Shown piece by piece: positions 22,832 through 30,883 of a stretch of 43,017 nucleotides of DNA (positions are counted from its first letter, which is position 1; each line of letters opens with the position of its first letter). Below the pieces are notes generated by a model that was not told where the DNA came from, searched no databases, and was given only the letters and a program-made list of their open reading frames with translations. This DNA is from Chloroflexota bacterium. Its GTDB lineage: Bacteria; Chloroflexota; Limnocylindria; Limnocylindrales; CSP1-4. The DNA is taken from NCBI GenBank assembly GCA_025935925.1, contig JAICUI010000023.1, positions 1 to 43,017 of the forward strand, written 5' to 3'. Made by a program: the position numbers and the translations under genes.

Positions 22832-23754
22832 GCGAACCGGACCGGCTCCGGGAGGGGGATCGGCCCTGGTCGGAGGCCGCGGCCGCGACGCTCGAGGCGC
22901 GCGCCTCCGACGTCCGCGACCGTGCGAAGCGGGCGCGCCACCACGCTGACGCCGATACCGTGCACGACCTGCGGACCTCGACCCGCCGGCTGCGAACGGC
23001 GATGACCGTCCTCGGCGCGGAGGCGGACAAGGGCGATCGCAAGGCCGTCGAGCGAGAGCTGCGTCGCGTCGCCCGGATGCTGGGCGAGGTCCGCGACCTG
23101 GACGTCCTGCTCGACACGCTCGACCACGCGGCCGACGCGGACGCCTGCGCCGCGACTCGGCGTGCCTGGCATCGCGAGCGCGCCAAGGCGGCGAAGCGGC
23201 TGGAACGCGAGCTCGAGCGGCGCCGGCTTCGGAAGGCGCTCGACCGCGCCGCTCGCCTCGGTCCGGGAGGCGCACCTGACGGCCCAAGCGGCGCCTCGGT
23301 CGTGCACCGGGTCGCGGACCGAGCGCCGTCGCTCGTGTGGGTGGCGTTCGGCGACCTGCTGGCGCACCAGGTGGACCCGCGCACCGCCGATCCTGCCGTC
23401 ATCCACGAGCAGCGCAAGGCAGCGAAGCGGCTCCGCTACACGCTCGAGGTGTTCGAGGACGCGTTGCGGCCAGCGGCCCGCCTCATCGACGAGGTGACGG
23501 CGCTCCAGGACGCGGCGGGCGACATGCACGATGCCGTCGTCGCCCGGGACCGTGCGCGGGCAGCGATCGGCGACCTGCATCTCCGGAAGCCGGAGGCCGC
23601 CGCCATGGCGGCATTCGCCGAGGCGCACGACCGTCGCGCCGACGATCAGCGACCGACCGTCGCTCGCGAGATCGCCACCGTGCGAAGCCGGGCGTTCCGC
23701 GAGGACCTTGCGCGAGCGCTGGCGATGATGGGCCACGTCGACCCGGCGGCGTGA
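22828..23754 (+). CDS. CHAD-domain (polyphosphate-binding) protein
   Basis: The 308-residue protein is an all-helical CHAD domain with conserved basic and His residues: ADTVHDLRTSTRRLRTAM (about 42-59), EVRDLDVLL, HRERAKAAKRLERELERRRLRKAL and VIHEQRKAAKRLRYTLEVF in the second half, followed by LQDAAGDMHDAVVA. CHAD proteins bind polyphosphate through this basic channel and localise to polyphosphate granules. No CYTH/triphosphatase domain is fused. GTG 22828 overlaps the pyrophosphatase stop as GTGA, so production is coupled. Confidence 0.88.
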   Translation: MSEPDRLREGDRPWSEAAAATLEARASDVRDRAKRARHHADADTVHDLRTSTRRLRTAMTVLGAEADKGDRKAVERELRRVARMLGEVRDLDVLLDTLDHAADADACAATRRAWHRERAKAAKRLERELERRRLRKALDRAARLGPGGAPDGPSGASVVHRVADRAPSLVWVAFGDLLAHQVDPRTADPAVIHEQRKAAKRLRYTLEVFEDALRPAARLIDEVTALQDAAGDMHDAVVARDRARAAIGDLHLRKPEAAAMAAFAEAHDRRADDQRPTVAREIATVRSRAFREDLARALAMMGHVDPAA

Positions 23755-23896
23755 CCTTGCGCCCGGGACCTCAGCCGCAGCGGTCCGTGTAGCGGATGCC
23801 GCTGGAGTCCTTGACGCGAGCGCCCCCAGTCCGCGGAGAAGTGCCCGATACACTCGACCGGCGACCAACGACCGCAGCGACGAGGTATCCGAGGCG

Positions 23897-24145
23897 ATGC
23901 TGTTCCACATCAAGCAGACGCACGCACCGGAGCACTGCCCCTACGGCAAGGGCGGGTCGCCGGGCCTGTTCGACCGCGAGGCGCCGGGCATCAAGCTCAT
24001 CGGGTACTACCTCGCCTTCCCGCAGCACACGTTGTTCTTCGTCGTCGAGACGGACGACGTCCGGCACCTCCAGGCGTTCCTCAAGCCCGGGACGGGCATC
24101 TCGACCGCCGAGATCACGCCGGTGAGCGACCGCCCCGCGGATTGA
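23897..24145 (+). CDS. small protein, probable dimeric alpha/beta-barrel type
   Basis: An 82-residue protein starting MLFHIKQTHAPEHCPYG, with strands suggested at 1-7, 35-41 and 45-51 and a helix at VRHLQAFLKPG. Its size and order are like small ferredoxin-like proteins (DUF3303 or muconolactone-isomerase type), but I cannot name a family with certainty. The HxPExCP segment could bind a metal. ATG 23897 has GAGG four bases upstream and a TATCCG just before it; a further TACACT box lies near 23850. No operon partner. Confidence 0.55.
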   Translation: MLFHIKQTHAPEHCPYGKGGSPGLFDREAPGIKLIGYYLAFPQHTLFFVVETDDVRHLQAFLKPGTGISTAEITPVSDRPAD

Positions 24146-24287
24146 CGGGCTGACGCCGTCGACGCCGATCGCGCCGGTGTCGTGGCGGCGCTCGAGGCGT
24201 TCGACGATCCGCGGCCGGCTGGTCCGCGTGTGTTGCGGCGCGACCCGGAGGGCTGGCGGGTCGAGACGCGATGCATTCACAGCCGGC

Positions 24288-24317
24288 GCCGGAGGAGCTG
24301 CCGCCGGAGGAGCTGCC
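24288..24317 (+). repeat. two tandem 15-bp units
   Basis: GCCGGAGGAGCTGCC occurs twice in direct tandem (24288-24302, 24303-24317) with the next three bases continuing a third copy. It lies between genes and has no assigned role. Confidence 0.6.
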
Positions 24318-24326
24318 GCCGACGGA

Positions 24327-24479
24327 TCAGTCCCGAGACTGAGCGGGCCGTCCGTGCACGGCCGCCGCGTCGGCGGCGCTGGCGACCATCGCGACGAGGA
24401 TCCCGGGCACGACCCACAGCAGCGTCAGGAGGCCGACGAGCCAGAGCACGGGGAGGGCGAGCAGGAGCAGCGCTTCCAT
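24327..24479 (-). CDS. 50-residue membrane protein
   Basis: From ATG 24479, with GGAG nine bases upstream on the minus strand, a 50-codon frame encodes a very hydrophobic N-terminus (LLLLALPVLWLVGLLTLLWVV), probably one long or two short membrane helices, then a polar tail ending RPAQSRD. Small PLDc_N- or superinfection-type membrane proteins look like this, but no family is recognised. The flanks 24146-24326 and 24480-24671 hold no confident gene. Confidence 0.45.
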   Translation of the reverse strand: MEALLLLALPVLWLVGLLTLLWVVPGILVAMVASAADAAAVHGRPAQSRD

Positions 24480-24671
24480 CGGTTCGCTCCGTTGGGGCGG
24501 CATCCTGCGCCCGTGCCGCCACGATCGCGCGGAGCCGCCGAGCTGCGACCGGACACGGGTCGTCAGCGCGGATGGACGAACGTCGATGCCGGCGCGCGTG
24601 AAGCGGCCGCGCGCTACCCGCGACCGCGTCGCGTTGGACGAACCACCCCGGCGCCCCCACCATGGAGCCCG

Positions 24672-25556
24672 ATGAGCATCGACGCCGAGCGCCGGATCCG
24701 GAGCAAGAACCTGGACCAGCCCGACAGCGCCCGGGCGATGGGCCGCGGCACGGGCGCGTTCGTCGACCTCGGGAGGGGCCTCGCCATCGGCCGCGCCGAG
24801 CTCCAGCCAGGCTGGCGGTGGTCCGAGGACCTCAAGCCGATCGTCGGGACGCCGTCGTGCCTCGTCCACCACATCCAGCTCGTCCTGTCAGGCCGCCTCG
24901 GCGTGCAGATGGACGGCGAGCCCGAGCTGGTGTTCGAGCCGGGCGCCGTCATCGACATCCCGCCGGGGCACGATGCGTGGGTCGTCGGCGACGACCCGCT
25001 CGTGATCGTCGACCTTTCCGGCAACAGCGCCGACTTCGCGCTCCCGGCGCCCCGCTCGCGCACCGTCCTGACGATGCTCATGACGGACATCGTCGACTCG
25101 ACCCGGACCGCCGCGCGGATCGGCGACGCCGCATGGAAGCAGCACCTCGCCGAGCACAACCGGATCGTCCGGGCGCAGCTCGACCGGTTCGGCGGCCGCG
25201 AGGTCGACACGACCGGCGATGGGTTCCTCGTCGCCTTCGCGAGCGCCGAGGCCGCACTCCGATGTGCGCTCGTGATCCGCGACGCCGTCGCGACCGCCGG
25301 CGTCGAGATCCGGGCCGGCGTCCACACCGGCGAGGTCGACCAGGTCGATGGCGGGGATCTGCGGGGGATCGCCGTCCACGAGACGGCGCGGGTGATGGCC
25401 GCGGCGCCGGCGGGCACGGTCTACGCCTCCGGGCTCGCGCGGGCGCTGGCGGCCGCGAGCGGACTGCGCTTCACGTCGACGGGGACCCACGCGTTGAAGG
25501 GCATCGAGGAGCCCGCCGAGCTGTTCCGCGTGGACGCGCCGCCCGGCAACGCCTGA
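24672..25556 (+). CDS. cupin / class III cyclase fusion
   Basis: This 294-residue protein joins an N-terminal cupin-like beta-barrel (about 40-120: LQPGWRWSEDLKP, HHIQLVLSGRLGV, FEPGAVIDIPPGHDAWVVGDDP) to a C-terminal class III cyclase domain (about 131-290) with metal Asp residues in LMTDIVDST and DTTGDGFLVAF and the GVHTGEV strand. The cupin would be the sensor, perhaps for a small organic ligand or metal, and the cyclase the output. The cyclase lacks an obvious NxxxR in its usual place (HETARVMAAA is present), so activity should not be assumed. ATG 24672 fits the cupin start, with weak GGAG upstream. Confidence 0.75.
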   Translation: MSIDAERRIRSKNLDQPDSARAMGRGTGAFVDLGRGLAIGRAELQPGWRWSEDLKPIVGTPSCLVHHIQLVLSGRLGVQMDGEPELVFEPGAVIDIPPGHDAWVVGDDPLVIVDLSGNSADFALPAPRSRTVLTMLMTDIVDSTRTAARIGDAAWKQHLAEHNRIVRAQLDRFGGREVDTTGDGFLVAFASAEAALRCALVIRDAVATAGVEIRAGVHTGEVDQVDGGDLRGIAVHETARVMAAAPAGTVYASGLARALAAASGLRFTSTGTHALKGIEEPAELFRVDAPPGNA

Positions 25557-25558
25557 CG

Positions 25559-26116
25559 TCAGGCCGCGTCCGCCTCGTCCAGCAGGCGCAGGAGCGCCGT
25601 CGTCGTGGCCCAGTTCCGGATCGTCATCGACCGGTAGTGGGGGCTGCTCATCACCTTGCTCAGCCGGCTCTTCGTGCGCTGCGCGCTGAGCCGCTGCGAG
25701 TAGATGACGCCCTTGCCCGGCCAGACCGCGTCCACGCCGGGCCGCGGGTCGAACGCCCGCATGGCGTCGTCGGCGTCGATCCCCATGAGAAAGACCGCGT
25801 CGCTGTGGTAGGTCGCGGGCTCGTCGCCGAAGCCGTCGGGCCTCTGGTCGATGACCCGCCGCAGCTGCGCGTGGCTGAGGACGAGGACCGACACGACCTC
25901 GCTGTGGAGGTCGAACGCCCGCGGCAGCGCCTCCTCGATCCGGGCCTTGATCTCGGCGGCGGTATCGCTCGACGACAGGAGCACGTTGCCGCTCGCGATG
26001 TACGTCGAGACGTCCTCGAAGCCCAGCTCCCCGAGCAGCTCGCGGAGGCGCGCCATCGGCACCTTGTTCCTGCCGCCGACGTTGATCCCCCGGAGCAGGA
26101 CGGCGTAGCGGGTCAC
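25559..26116 (-). CDS. DUF1697 protein
   Basis: The 185-residue protein has the DUF1697 hallmark start YAVLLRGINVGGRNKVPMARLRELL, followed by GFEDVSTYIASGNVLLSS and the C-terminal NWATTTALLRLL. The family is widespread, small and cytoplasmic, and without an established reaction. GTG 26114-26116 overlaps the TGA of the upstream reductase gene as GTGA. It converges on the cupin-cyclase gene, with two bases between the stops. Confidence 0.85.
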   Translation of the reverse strand: MTRYAVLLRGINVGGRNKVPMARLRELLGELGFEDVSTYIASGNVLLSSSDTAAEIKARIEEALPRAFDLHSEVVSVLVLSHAQLRRVIDQRPDGFGDEPATYHSDAVFLMGIDADDAMRAFDPRPGVDAVWPGKGVIYSQRLSAQRTKSRLSKVMSSPHYRSMTIRNWATTTALLRLLDEADAA

Positions 26117-26703
26117 GCGCGAACCTTGAACCGCAGGTGCAGCGCGCGGCGGCCCTGGACGACCACGGGATCCTCGAGCAGGAGGTGCCCGTCGGCGAGC
26201 CGCCCGAAGTAGGGCTTGCCCGCGCCGAACAGGACGGGGACGAGGCTCACCGCGATCTCGTCGACGAGTCCGAGGTCGAGCGCCTGCTGAATGACGTTCG
26301 CGCTCGCGATCGTGACGTCGTCGTCGCCCGCGAGCTCCTTCGCGGCGGCGACGGCCGCTTCGACGCCGTCGACGAATGTCGTCCTCGGCCAGCGCTCGGC
26401 GCCGTCGGCGGGTGGCTCGTGGGTCACGACGACGACCCTCGCGCCGGTCGGGTGCGCGTCGCCCCAGCCGTTCGCGATGTCGAACAGGTGCCGGCCCGCG
26501 ACGAGCGCGCCGGCCCGCCCGATGAGGTCCTGGAGCACGTCGGCGCTCGCCTGGTCGACCTTGAAGTCGTCGAGGTCCTCGTTCGCGTGCTCGACGGCGA
26601 CCTCGCCGGCCTGGTACCAGTCGAACAGCTCGTCGACCTGGTCGTCCGGCGTCGCGATGAAGCCGTCGAGCGACATCGTCATGTGCGTCATCACCTTGCC
26701 CAT
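26113..26703 (-). CDS. dihydrofolate reductase-like (RibD_C) protein
   Basis: A 196-residue single-domain RibD_C/DHFR-like reductase: MTMSLDGFIATPDDQVDELFDWY at the start, GALVAGRHLFDIANGWGD in the middle, IASANVIQQALDLGLVDEIAVSLVPVLFGAGKPYF toward the end. Such proteins bind NADPH, but the small stand-alone forms have no proven substrate. GGAGG lies ten bases upstream of ATG 26703. It is coupled to DUF1697 downstream. A larger homologous domain occurs in the folE operon at 6940. Confidence 0.82.
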   Translation of the reverse strand: MGKVMTHMTMSLDGFIATPDDQVDELFDWYQAGEVAVEHANEDLDDFKVDQASADVLQDLIGRAGALVAGRHLFDIANGWGDAHPTGARVVVVTHEPPADGAERWPRTTFVDGVEAAVAAAKELAGDDDVTIASANVIQQALDLGLVDEIAVSLVPVLFGAGKPYFGRLADGHLLLEDPVVVQGRRALHLRFKVRA

Positions 26704-26748
26704 GGGCTGCCTCCGGTCGTGCTGCTCGGCGACTCGCGTCCGCGACGG

Positions 26749-27237
26749 TCAGTCCTCGCGCGTGTACGTCCCGGCCACGCCGCCAAGCCGCCGCCGGAGC
26801 CCGGCGAGACCGCGCCGCATGACGGCGTGATGGTTGAGGCGAAAGATCTCGTCGACGAAGGGCAGGGGAGCGAGGGCGTTCATCCACGCGGCCGTCGTCC
26901 GGATCGACCACACGTAGCGAACGACCGTCCACGTCCCGTCCGTCGAGAGCGACCAGTCGCCGATGCCCTCGAGCTCGCCCGTCGCCTCACCCACGAGGGC
27001 CGACGGTGCCACGCGCCGCGTGGCCACGAGCTCGAACCGCAGCTCGTACGGAAGCTTGCCGCGGAACGTGATGCGGTACCGCGCGCCGAGGCCGTCGGCG
27101 TCGCCGGCCGCGAGCCGCTCGACACGCCGGACGCTGGACCACCAGGCGGGCCAGTCCTCGATGGCGTCGATCTCCGCGAACACGCGCTCGATGGGCGCCT
27201 GCACCCGCCACACGGTCACGAATCGGTAGCTCGGCAT
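26749..27237 (-). CDS. SRPBCC-family polyketide cyclase/lipid-binding-like protein
   Basis: This 162-residue protein fits the START/SRPBCC helix-grip fold: VWRVQAPIERVFAEIDAIEDWPAWWSSV at the N-terminus, YRITFRGKLPYELRFEL strands and a long C-terminal helix after WSIRTTAAWMN. It would bind a hydrophobic ligand, but which one is unknown. It starts at ATG 27237, divergent from a VOC gene. A closely related fragment lies near 37.1 kb, suggesting a second, decayed copy. Confidence 0.75.
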   Translation of the reverse strand: MPSYRFVTVWRVQAPIERVFAEIDAIEDWPAWWSSVRRVERLAAGDADGLGARYRITFRGKLPYELRFELVATRRVAPSALVGEATGELEGIGDWSLSTDGTWTVVRYVWSIRTTAAWMNALAPLPFVDEIFRLNHHAVMRRGLAGLRRRLGGVAGTYTRED

Positions 27238-27293
27238 CGTCCCATGGTGCCCGTCGCACGGGTCGCGGGCAACCGCGGGATTGCGCCTGCGCG

Positions 27294-27299
27294 TACCCT
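27294..27299 (+). promoter_or_regulatory. leaderless -10 box TACCCT
   Basis: TACCCT ends 6 nt before the ATG at 27306 of the VOC gene, with no ribosome binding site. Confidence 0.45.
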
Positions 27300-27305
27300 C
27301 GGCGC

Positions 27306-27662
27306 ATGGGAAACGCGATCGATTACGTCGAGCTCGCGGTCGACGACCTCGAGCAGGCGAAGGCCTTCTACGCGAAGGCGCTCGGCTGGGTGTTCAATGA
27401 CTACGGCGGCGAGTACGCCGGAATCAAGGACCCGGCGAAGCCGGACGTCGAGTTCGGCGGCCTCAACCCGATCGCGGCGGGCGCACGCGGCGACGGCGTG
27501 CTTGCGCTGGCCCGGGCGGAGGACGTCGACGGCGCCCGGGTGAGCGTCGCCGAGGCGGGCGGCCGGATCGTCGTGGAACTCCACGAGTACCCGGGCGGGC
27601 GCCGGTTCACGTTCGCGGACCCGTTCGGCAACATCCTCGGGGTGTACCAGCCCGCCGAATAG
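27306..27662 (+). CDS. VOC-family (glyoxalase-like) protein
   Basis: The 118-residue protein has two beta-alpha-beta-beta-beta units: AIDYVELAVDDLEQAKAFYAKALGWVFNDYG opens the first, and RRFTFADPFGNILGVYQ closes the second, as in glyoxalase/bleomycin resistance proteins. Metal-ligand positions are not all identifiable (a Glu lies in the first strand and in VVELHEYP), so a specific reaction is not claimed. ATG 27306 is fixed by its -10 box. It is divergent from the SRPBCC gene. Confidence 0.8.
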   Translation: MGNAIDYVELAVDDLEQAKAFYAKALGWVFNDYGGEYAGIKDPAKPDVEFGGLNPIAAGARGDGVLALARAEDVDGARVSVAEAGGRIVVELHEYPGGRRFTFADPFGNILGVYQPAE

Positions 27663-27701
27663 CGGCGCCGCCGACGGGCCCGCGCCTGCGCAGGCCCTGC
27701 C

Positions 27702-28616
27702 TCAGGGGACCAGCAGCGAGCTCGGGATGGTCGGCCCGGCGAAGCGGTCGGCGTCGACCGCGCCGGTGACACCCGGCACGGACGACGTGCTCGAGTACTG
27801 CCAGAACGTCCAGCCGGCGCCCGCCCAGTCCAGGGCGGGCAGCGTCGGCTGGCTCGCCGACGTCCAGCTCGCGATCCACACGCGGTACCCGTTGCGCGCG
27901 AACCAGTCCGTGTTGGCCATCGACGACGACCAGAACGAGCTGTTCGTGTAGATCATCGGGCGCGCGCCCGCCGCCGCCTCGACTTGGCTGAGCCACGTCT
28001 GCGCCCACGTCGTGAGCGACGCGGCATCGAGTCCGTTGGCGGTCTCGAAGTCGAGCACCGGGATGAGGTCGCCGTGCGCGACCGCCGCGTTCCGCAGGAA
28101 CCACGCTGCCTCGTTGCCGGCGTCGTTGACCGCCGTGTCCGGGTTCGCGAAGTGATATGCGCCGACCTGCAGGCCCGCGGCGGTGGCGCCGGACCGGTTC
28201 GCGGCGTACATCGTGTCGGCCGTGAGCGTCCCGGCGCTCGCCCGGATGAACGCGAACGTCGTGCCGGCGGCGGCGACCTGGGTCCAGTCGATCGCCCCTT
28301 GGTGGTAGCTCACGTCGATCCCTGTCGCATAGCCCGGCGCGGGCGAGGCGGTCGGCGACGGCGTCGGCGTCGGGGCCGGGGTCGGGGTGGGCGTCGGAGT
28401 CGGCGTCGGGGTCGGGGTGGGCGTCGACGTCGCGGTCGGCGTGGGCGTCGGCACGGGCGGCGTCGGCGTGACGATCGGCGTCGCGGTCGGCCGTGGCGTG
28501 GGCTTCGGCTTCGGCTTCGCCTCGGCGATCGCCGGGCTCGCGAGGACCATCAGCGCGAGGACGAGGGCAACCGAGGCGGCGAGGACGCGGGACACTCCGG
28601 CGAATGATTGGGTCAT
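27702..28616 (-). CDS. secreted GH25 lysozyme with Thr/Pro-rich linker
   Basis: This 304-residue protein has a signal peptide (about 1-32), a long Lys-Pro then Thr-Pro linker (34-93) and a glycoside hydrolase family 25 domain (about 96-304). [13 protein letters not shown] supplies Asp101 of the GH25 entrance, and VLDFETANG the catalytic Asp/Glu pair; YTNSSFW and WIASW and WQYSS follow in the family order. It cleaves the N-acetylmuramyl-glucosamine bond of peptidoglycan outside the cell. A Lys-Pro stretch like that of the RlpA-like protein suggests a shared wall-spanning design. It lies downstream of the AI-2E transporter frame with 12 bases between coding ends on the same strand only in reverse order. 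Confidence 0.88.
   Translation of the reverse strand: MTQSFAGVSRVLAASVALVLALMVLASPAIAEAKPKPKPTPRPTATPIVTPTPPVPTPTPTATSTPTPTPTPTPTPTPTPAPTPTPSPTASPAPGYATGIDVSYHQGAIDWTQVAAAGTTFAFIRASAGTLTADTMYAANRSGATAAGLQVGAYHFANPDTAVNDAGNEAAWFLRNAAVAHGDLIPVLDFETANGLDAASLTTWAQTWLSQVEAAAGARPMIYTNSSFWSSSMANTDWFARNGYRVWIASWTSASQPTLPALDWAGAGWTFWQYSSTSSVPGVTGAVDADRFAGPTIPSSLLVP
28338..28517 (-). repeat. Thr-Pro codon repeat in the lysozyme linker
   Basis: Degenerate hexanucleotide repeats encoding alternating Thr and Pro (residues 34-93 of the lysozyme). Such tracts are prone to length change but here keep frame. Confidence 0.75.
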
Positions 28617-28628
28617 TCGCGGATGGCG

Positions 28629-30821
28629 TCAAATCCGCATAACAGTCGAGCCGCGTTGTGCGGCGGCCGGATCGTCACGAACCGCATCGGCGGGCTCCTG
28701 CTCGCGCGGCGGGGGGATTGGCAGGGGACCGAAGAGCGACGCGACGGACCGCCAGGTCACCTGCACGATGGCGATCGCCGGCACGATCAGGAACATGCCG
28801 ATCAGCCCGCCGATGGAGGCGCCGACGGGGGCTGCGAGCAGCACGACCGCGGGATGGATGTTCACGGTCCTGCCGAGCACGAACGGCGCGACCACGTTCC
28901 CGATCAGGATGTTGTTGACGACGGTCAGCACCGCGACGGCGACGACCGTCGTCGGTTCGCCGACCGCCACGGCCAGCAGCACCACGACACCCGTGACGAT
29001 GAAGTTGCCGACGTACGGGATGAACCCGCTGAAGAACGTGAGCACGCCGATGGGGACCGCGAGCGGCAGCCCGAGGATCGTCAGCATCACGAACTGCAGG
29101 ACACCCGCGATCGCGGACACGAGCCCCGTGCCGAGCGTCGCGCCGTTCAGCGTCGCGGCCGCGCGCGCGCCCGACTCGCCGAGCCGGCCGCGCTGGGCCT
29201 CGGGAACGCGGCGCAGCAGCGCGTGCCACCAGCCCGGTCCGTCGCGCAGGAAGAAGAACGTGAGGATCGCCGCGGTGATCAGCGCCCCGACGACGGCGAC
29301 GGCGTTCGCGACCATGCCGCGTGACATGCCGACGACGTCCAGCTGGATCGAGCCCACCAGGTAGGCGAGCACCTGGTCCGGAAGCAGGCGGTGCGCGCCG
29401 CCGACCGCCTGGTCGATGATGGCCGGCAGCTGGTTCGCGAGCGACACGAGGGTGACGGCGAGGACCGCCGCAACCACGATGCCGCTCAGGATGGTCACGG
29501 CCAGGGCGGCGGCCGTCCGGTCGAGGCCCCGGTCGCGTAGCGCATCGGACGCCGGCTTCGCGGCGCAGGCGATGACCAGCGCGACGACCACGGGCGCCGT
29601 GAGGAACGGCGCGACGACGACCTGTGCCGCGACGACGAGGATCCCGACGAGCACCAGGATCCGCCAGCCGAGCTGCGCGACGCGATCCAGCCACGGCGGC
29701 ACCACGGCCCCGACGGTCCGGCGCTCGTTCGCTCCCACGACCTCCGCGATGGCCGGCAGGAACGCCAGCACAGCGGCGGCCACGGGCACCGCGAGCAGCA
29801 GCCCGACGACGCCGAACAGCGCCGCGCCCGCCGGCGCAACGAGCAGCACGAGGGCGGGATGCACGCGCAGCGCCCGGTCGTACACGAGCCGGTCGACGAC
29901 GCGCCGCTGCACGATGGCGGTCGCCCCGATCAGGACCAGCAGGATCACCGCCGACTGCGGCCCGACGGTCGCCGACGTGATGAGCGCGAGGACGCCGGCC
30001 GCGAGAATCGCGCCGAGGTACGGGACGAAGGCGGCGACGAACACGAAGACGGCGAGCGGCCCGGCCAGCGGGACGCCGAGCAGGGCGAGGTACGCCCCCT
30101 GCGTGATGGCGTTCGACACGGCCGTGAGCACGTTCGCCCGCAGGTACGCGCCGACCTCGCGCGTCGCCCACGCGGCCCGCCGGCGAACCTCCGTCGCCGC
30201 CTCGGGATCGAGGTCCTCGGTCGCGGCCGACAGCGCCCGGTCGGCGTCGGCCATGAGGTAGAACGCGAGGAAGCCGCCGAGCACGAGGATCGTGACGATC
30301 GTGCCGACCGACGCCAGGGCCGTCTGGACCAGGCCCGGCGCGGCGGTCTGGACCTCGACGAGTGAGCGCTGGATCGCGTCGACGACGGGGGAGGGGAGGC
30401 CGAGGTGCGCGAGCTGGCGCGCGACGCCGTCGGTCCCGAGGCTCGCGAGCGCGACGAGCTCGCCGACATACGGCAGGAACGCGAGGATCACGAGGATCGC
30501 CGCGCCCAGCACCGTCGCCAGCGCGAGGACGCTCGCGACCCCGGACGCCATGCCGGCGCTCCAGCCCGCGCGGCCGCGGAGCGCGCTGACGAGCGGGCTG
30601 AACGTCGCCGCGACGAACACCCCGACGAGCACCGCGAGGACCGCCGTCGACAGCGCGAGCACGATCTGCGCGGCCACGAAGACGAGCGCGACCAGGACGA
30701 GGACCCGCCAGCCGACGGCGGCGGCGCCGGCGACCCACGCCGGGACGGCGACCGAGGGCCGCGCGGGATCGCTCGGCACCGCGGGGTCCGTGGGCGGCGC
30801 CGCGACCGGCGACTCGTGCAT
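28629..30821 (-). CDS. tandem-duplicated AI-2E-family (TqsA/PerM-like) transporter
   Basis: The 730-residue membrane protein is two AI-2E transporter units in one chain. Residues about 30-365 and 375-700 each start with a GWR[VI]LVLV helix pair, have an extracytoplasmic helical part, and end in a family signature (FVPYLGAILAAGVLALI in the first, FIPYVGNFIVTGVVVLL in the second) followed by HPALVLL or HPAVVLL. Ordinary members are about 350 residues. Family members export autoinducer-2 or act as Na+/Li+ antiporters or permeases; the substrate here is unknown. ATG 30821 follows a TACGCT -10 box by 7 nt. Short charged tails lie at both ends. Confidence 0.85.
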   Translation of the reverse strand: MHESPVAAPPTDPAVPSDPARPSVAVPAWVAGAAAVGWRVLVLVALVFVAAQIVLALSTAVLAVLVGVFVAATFSPLVSALRGRAGWSAGMASGVASVLALATVLGAAILVILAFLPYVGELVALASLGTDGVARQLAHLGLPSPVVDAIQRSLVEVQTAAPGLVQTALASVGTIVTILVLGGFLAFYLMADADRALSAATEDLDPEAATEVRRRAAWATREVGAYLRANVLTAVSNAITQGAYLALLGVPLAGPLAVFVFVAAFVPYLGAILAAGVLALITSATVGPQSAVILLVLIGATAIVQRRVVDRLVYDRALRVHPALVLLVAPAGAALFGVVGLLLAVPVAAAVLAFLPAIAEVVGANERRTVGAVVPPWLDRVAQLGWRILVLVGILVVAAQVVVAPFLTAPVVVALVIACAAKPASDALRDRGLDRTAAALAVTILSGIVVAAVLAVTLVSLANQLPAIIDQAVGGAHRLLPDQVLAYLVGSIQLDVVGMSRGMVANAVAVVGALITAAILTFFFLRDGPGWWHALLRRVPEAQRGRLGESGARAAATLNGATLGTGLVSAIAGVLQFVMLTILGLPLAVPIGVLTFFSGFIPYVGNFIVTGVVVLLAVAVGEPTTVVAVAVLTVVNNILIGNVVAPFVLGRTVNIHPAVVLLAAPVGASIGGLIGMFLIVPAIAIVQVTWRSVASLFGPLPIPPPREQEPADAVRDDPAAAQRGSTVMRI

Positions 30822-30828
30822 CGCGCAG

Positions 30829-30834
30829 AGCGTA
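30829..30834 (-). promoter_or_regulatory. leaderless -10 box TACGCT
   Basis: On the minus strand TACGCT ends 7 nt before the ATG at 30821 of the transporter. Confidence 0.4.
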
Positions 30835-30883
30835 CTCGCGGGCTCCCGGCCCGTTGCACCGGAGCCGCCGATGCATCGCGACC

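Noticed and set aside
23755-23896. Minus-strand frame ending KDSSGIRYTDRCG
   Set aside because: The short tail looks protein-like but has no upstream continuation or signal; too little to call a remnant.
24182-24601. Open frame beginning GTG GCG GCG before the cupin-cyclase gene
   Set aside because: The first 35 residues look protein-like, but the rest is Arg-rich with no start signal or family; not reported as a gene.
28338-28517. CRISPR-like or satellite array
   Set aside because: The repetition is degenerate hexamers encoding alternating Thr and Pro inside a lysozyme linker, without spacers.
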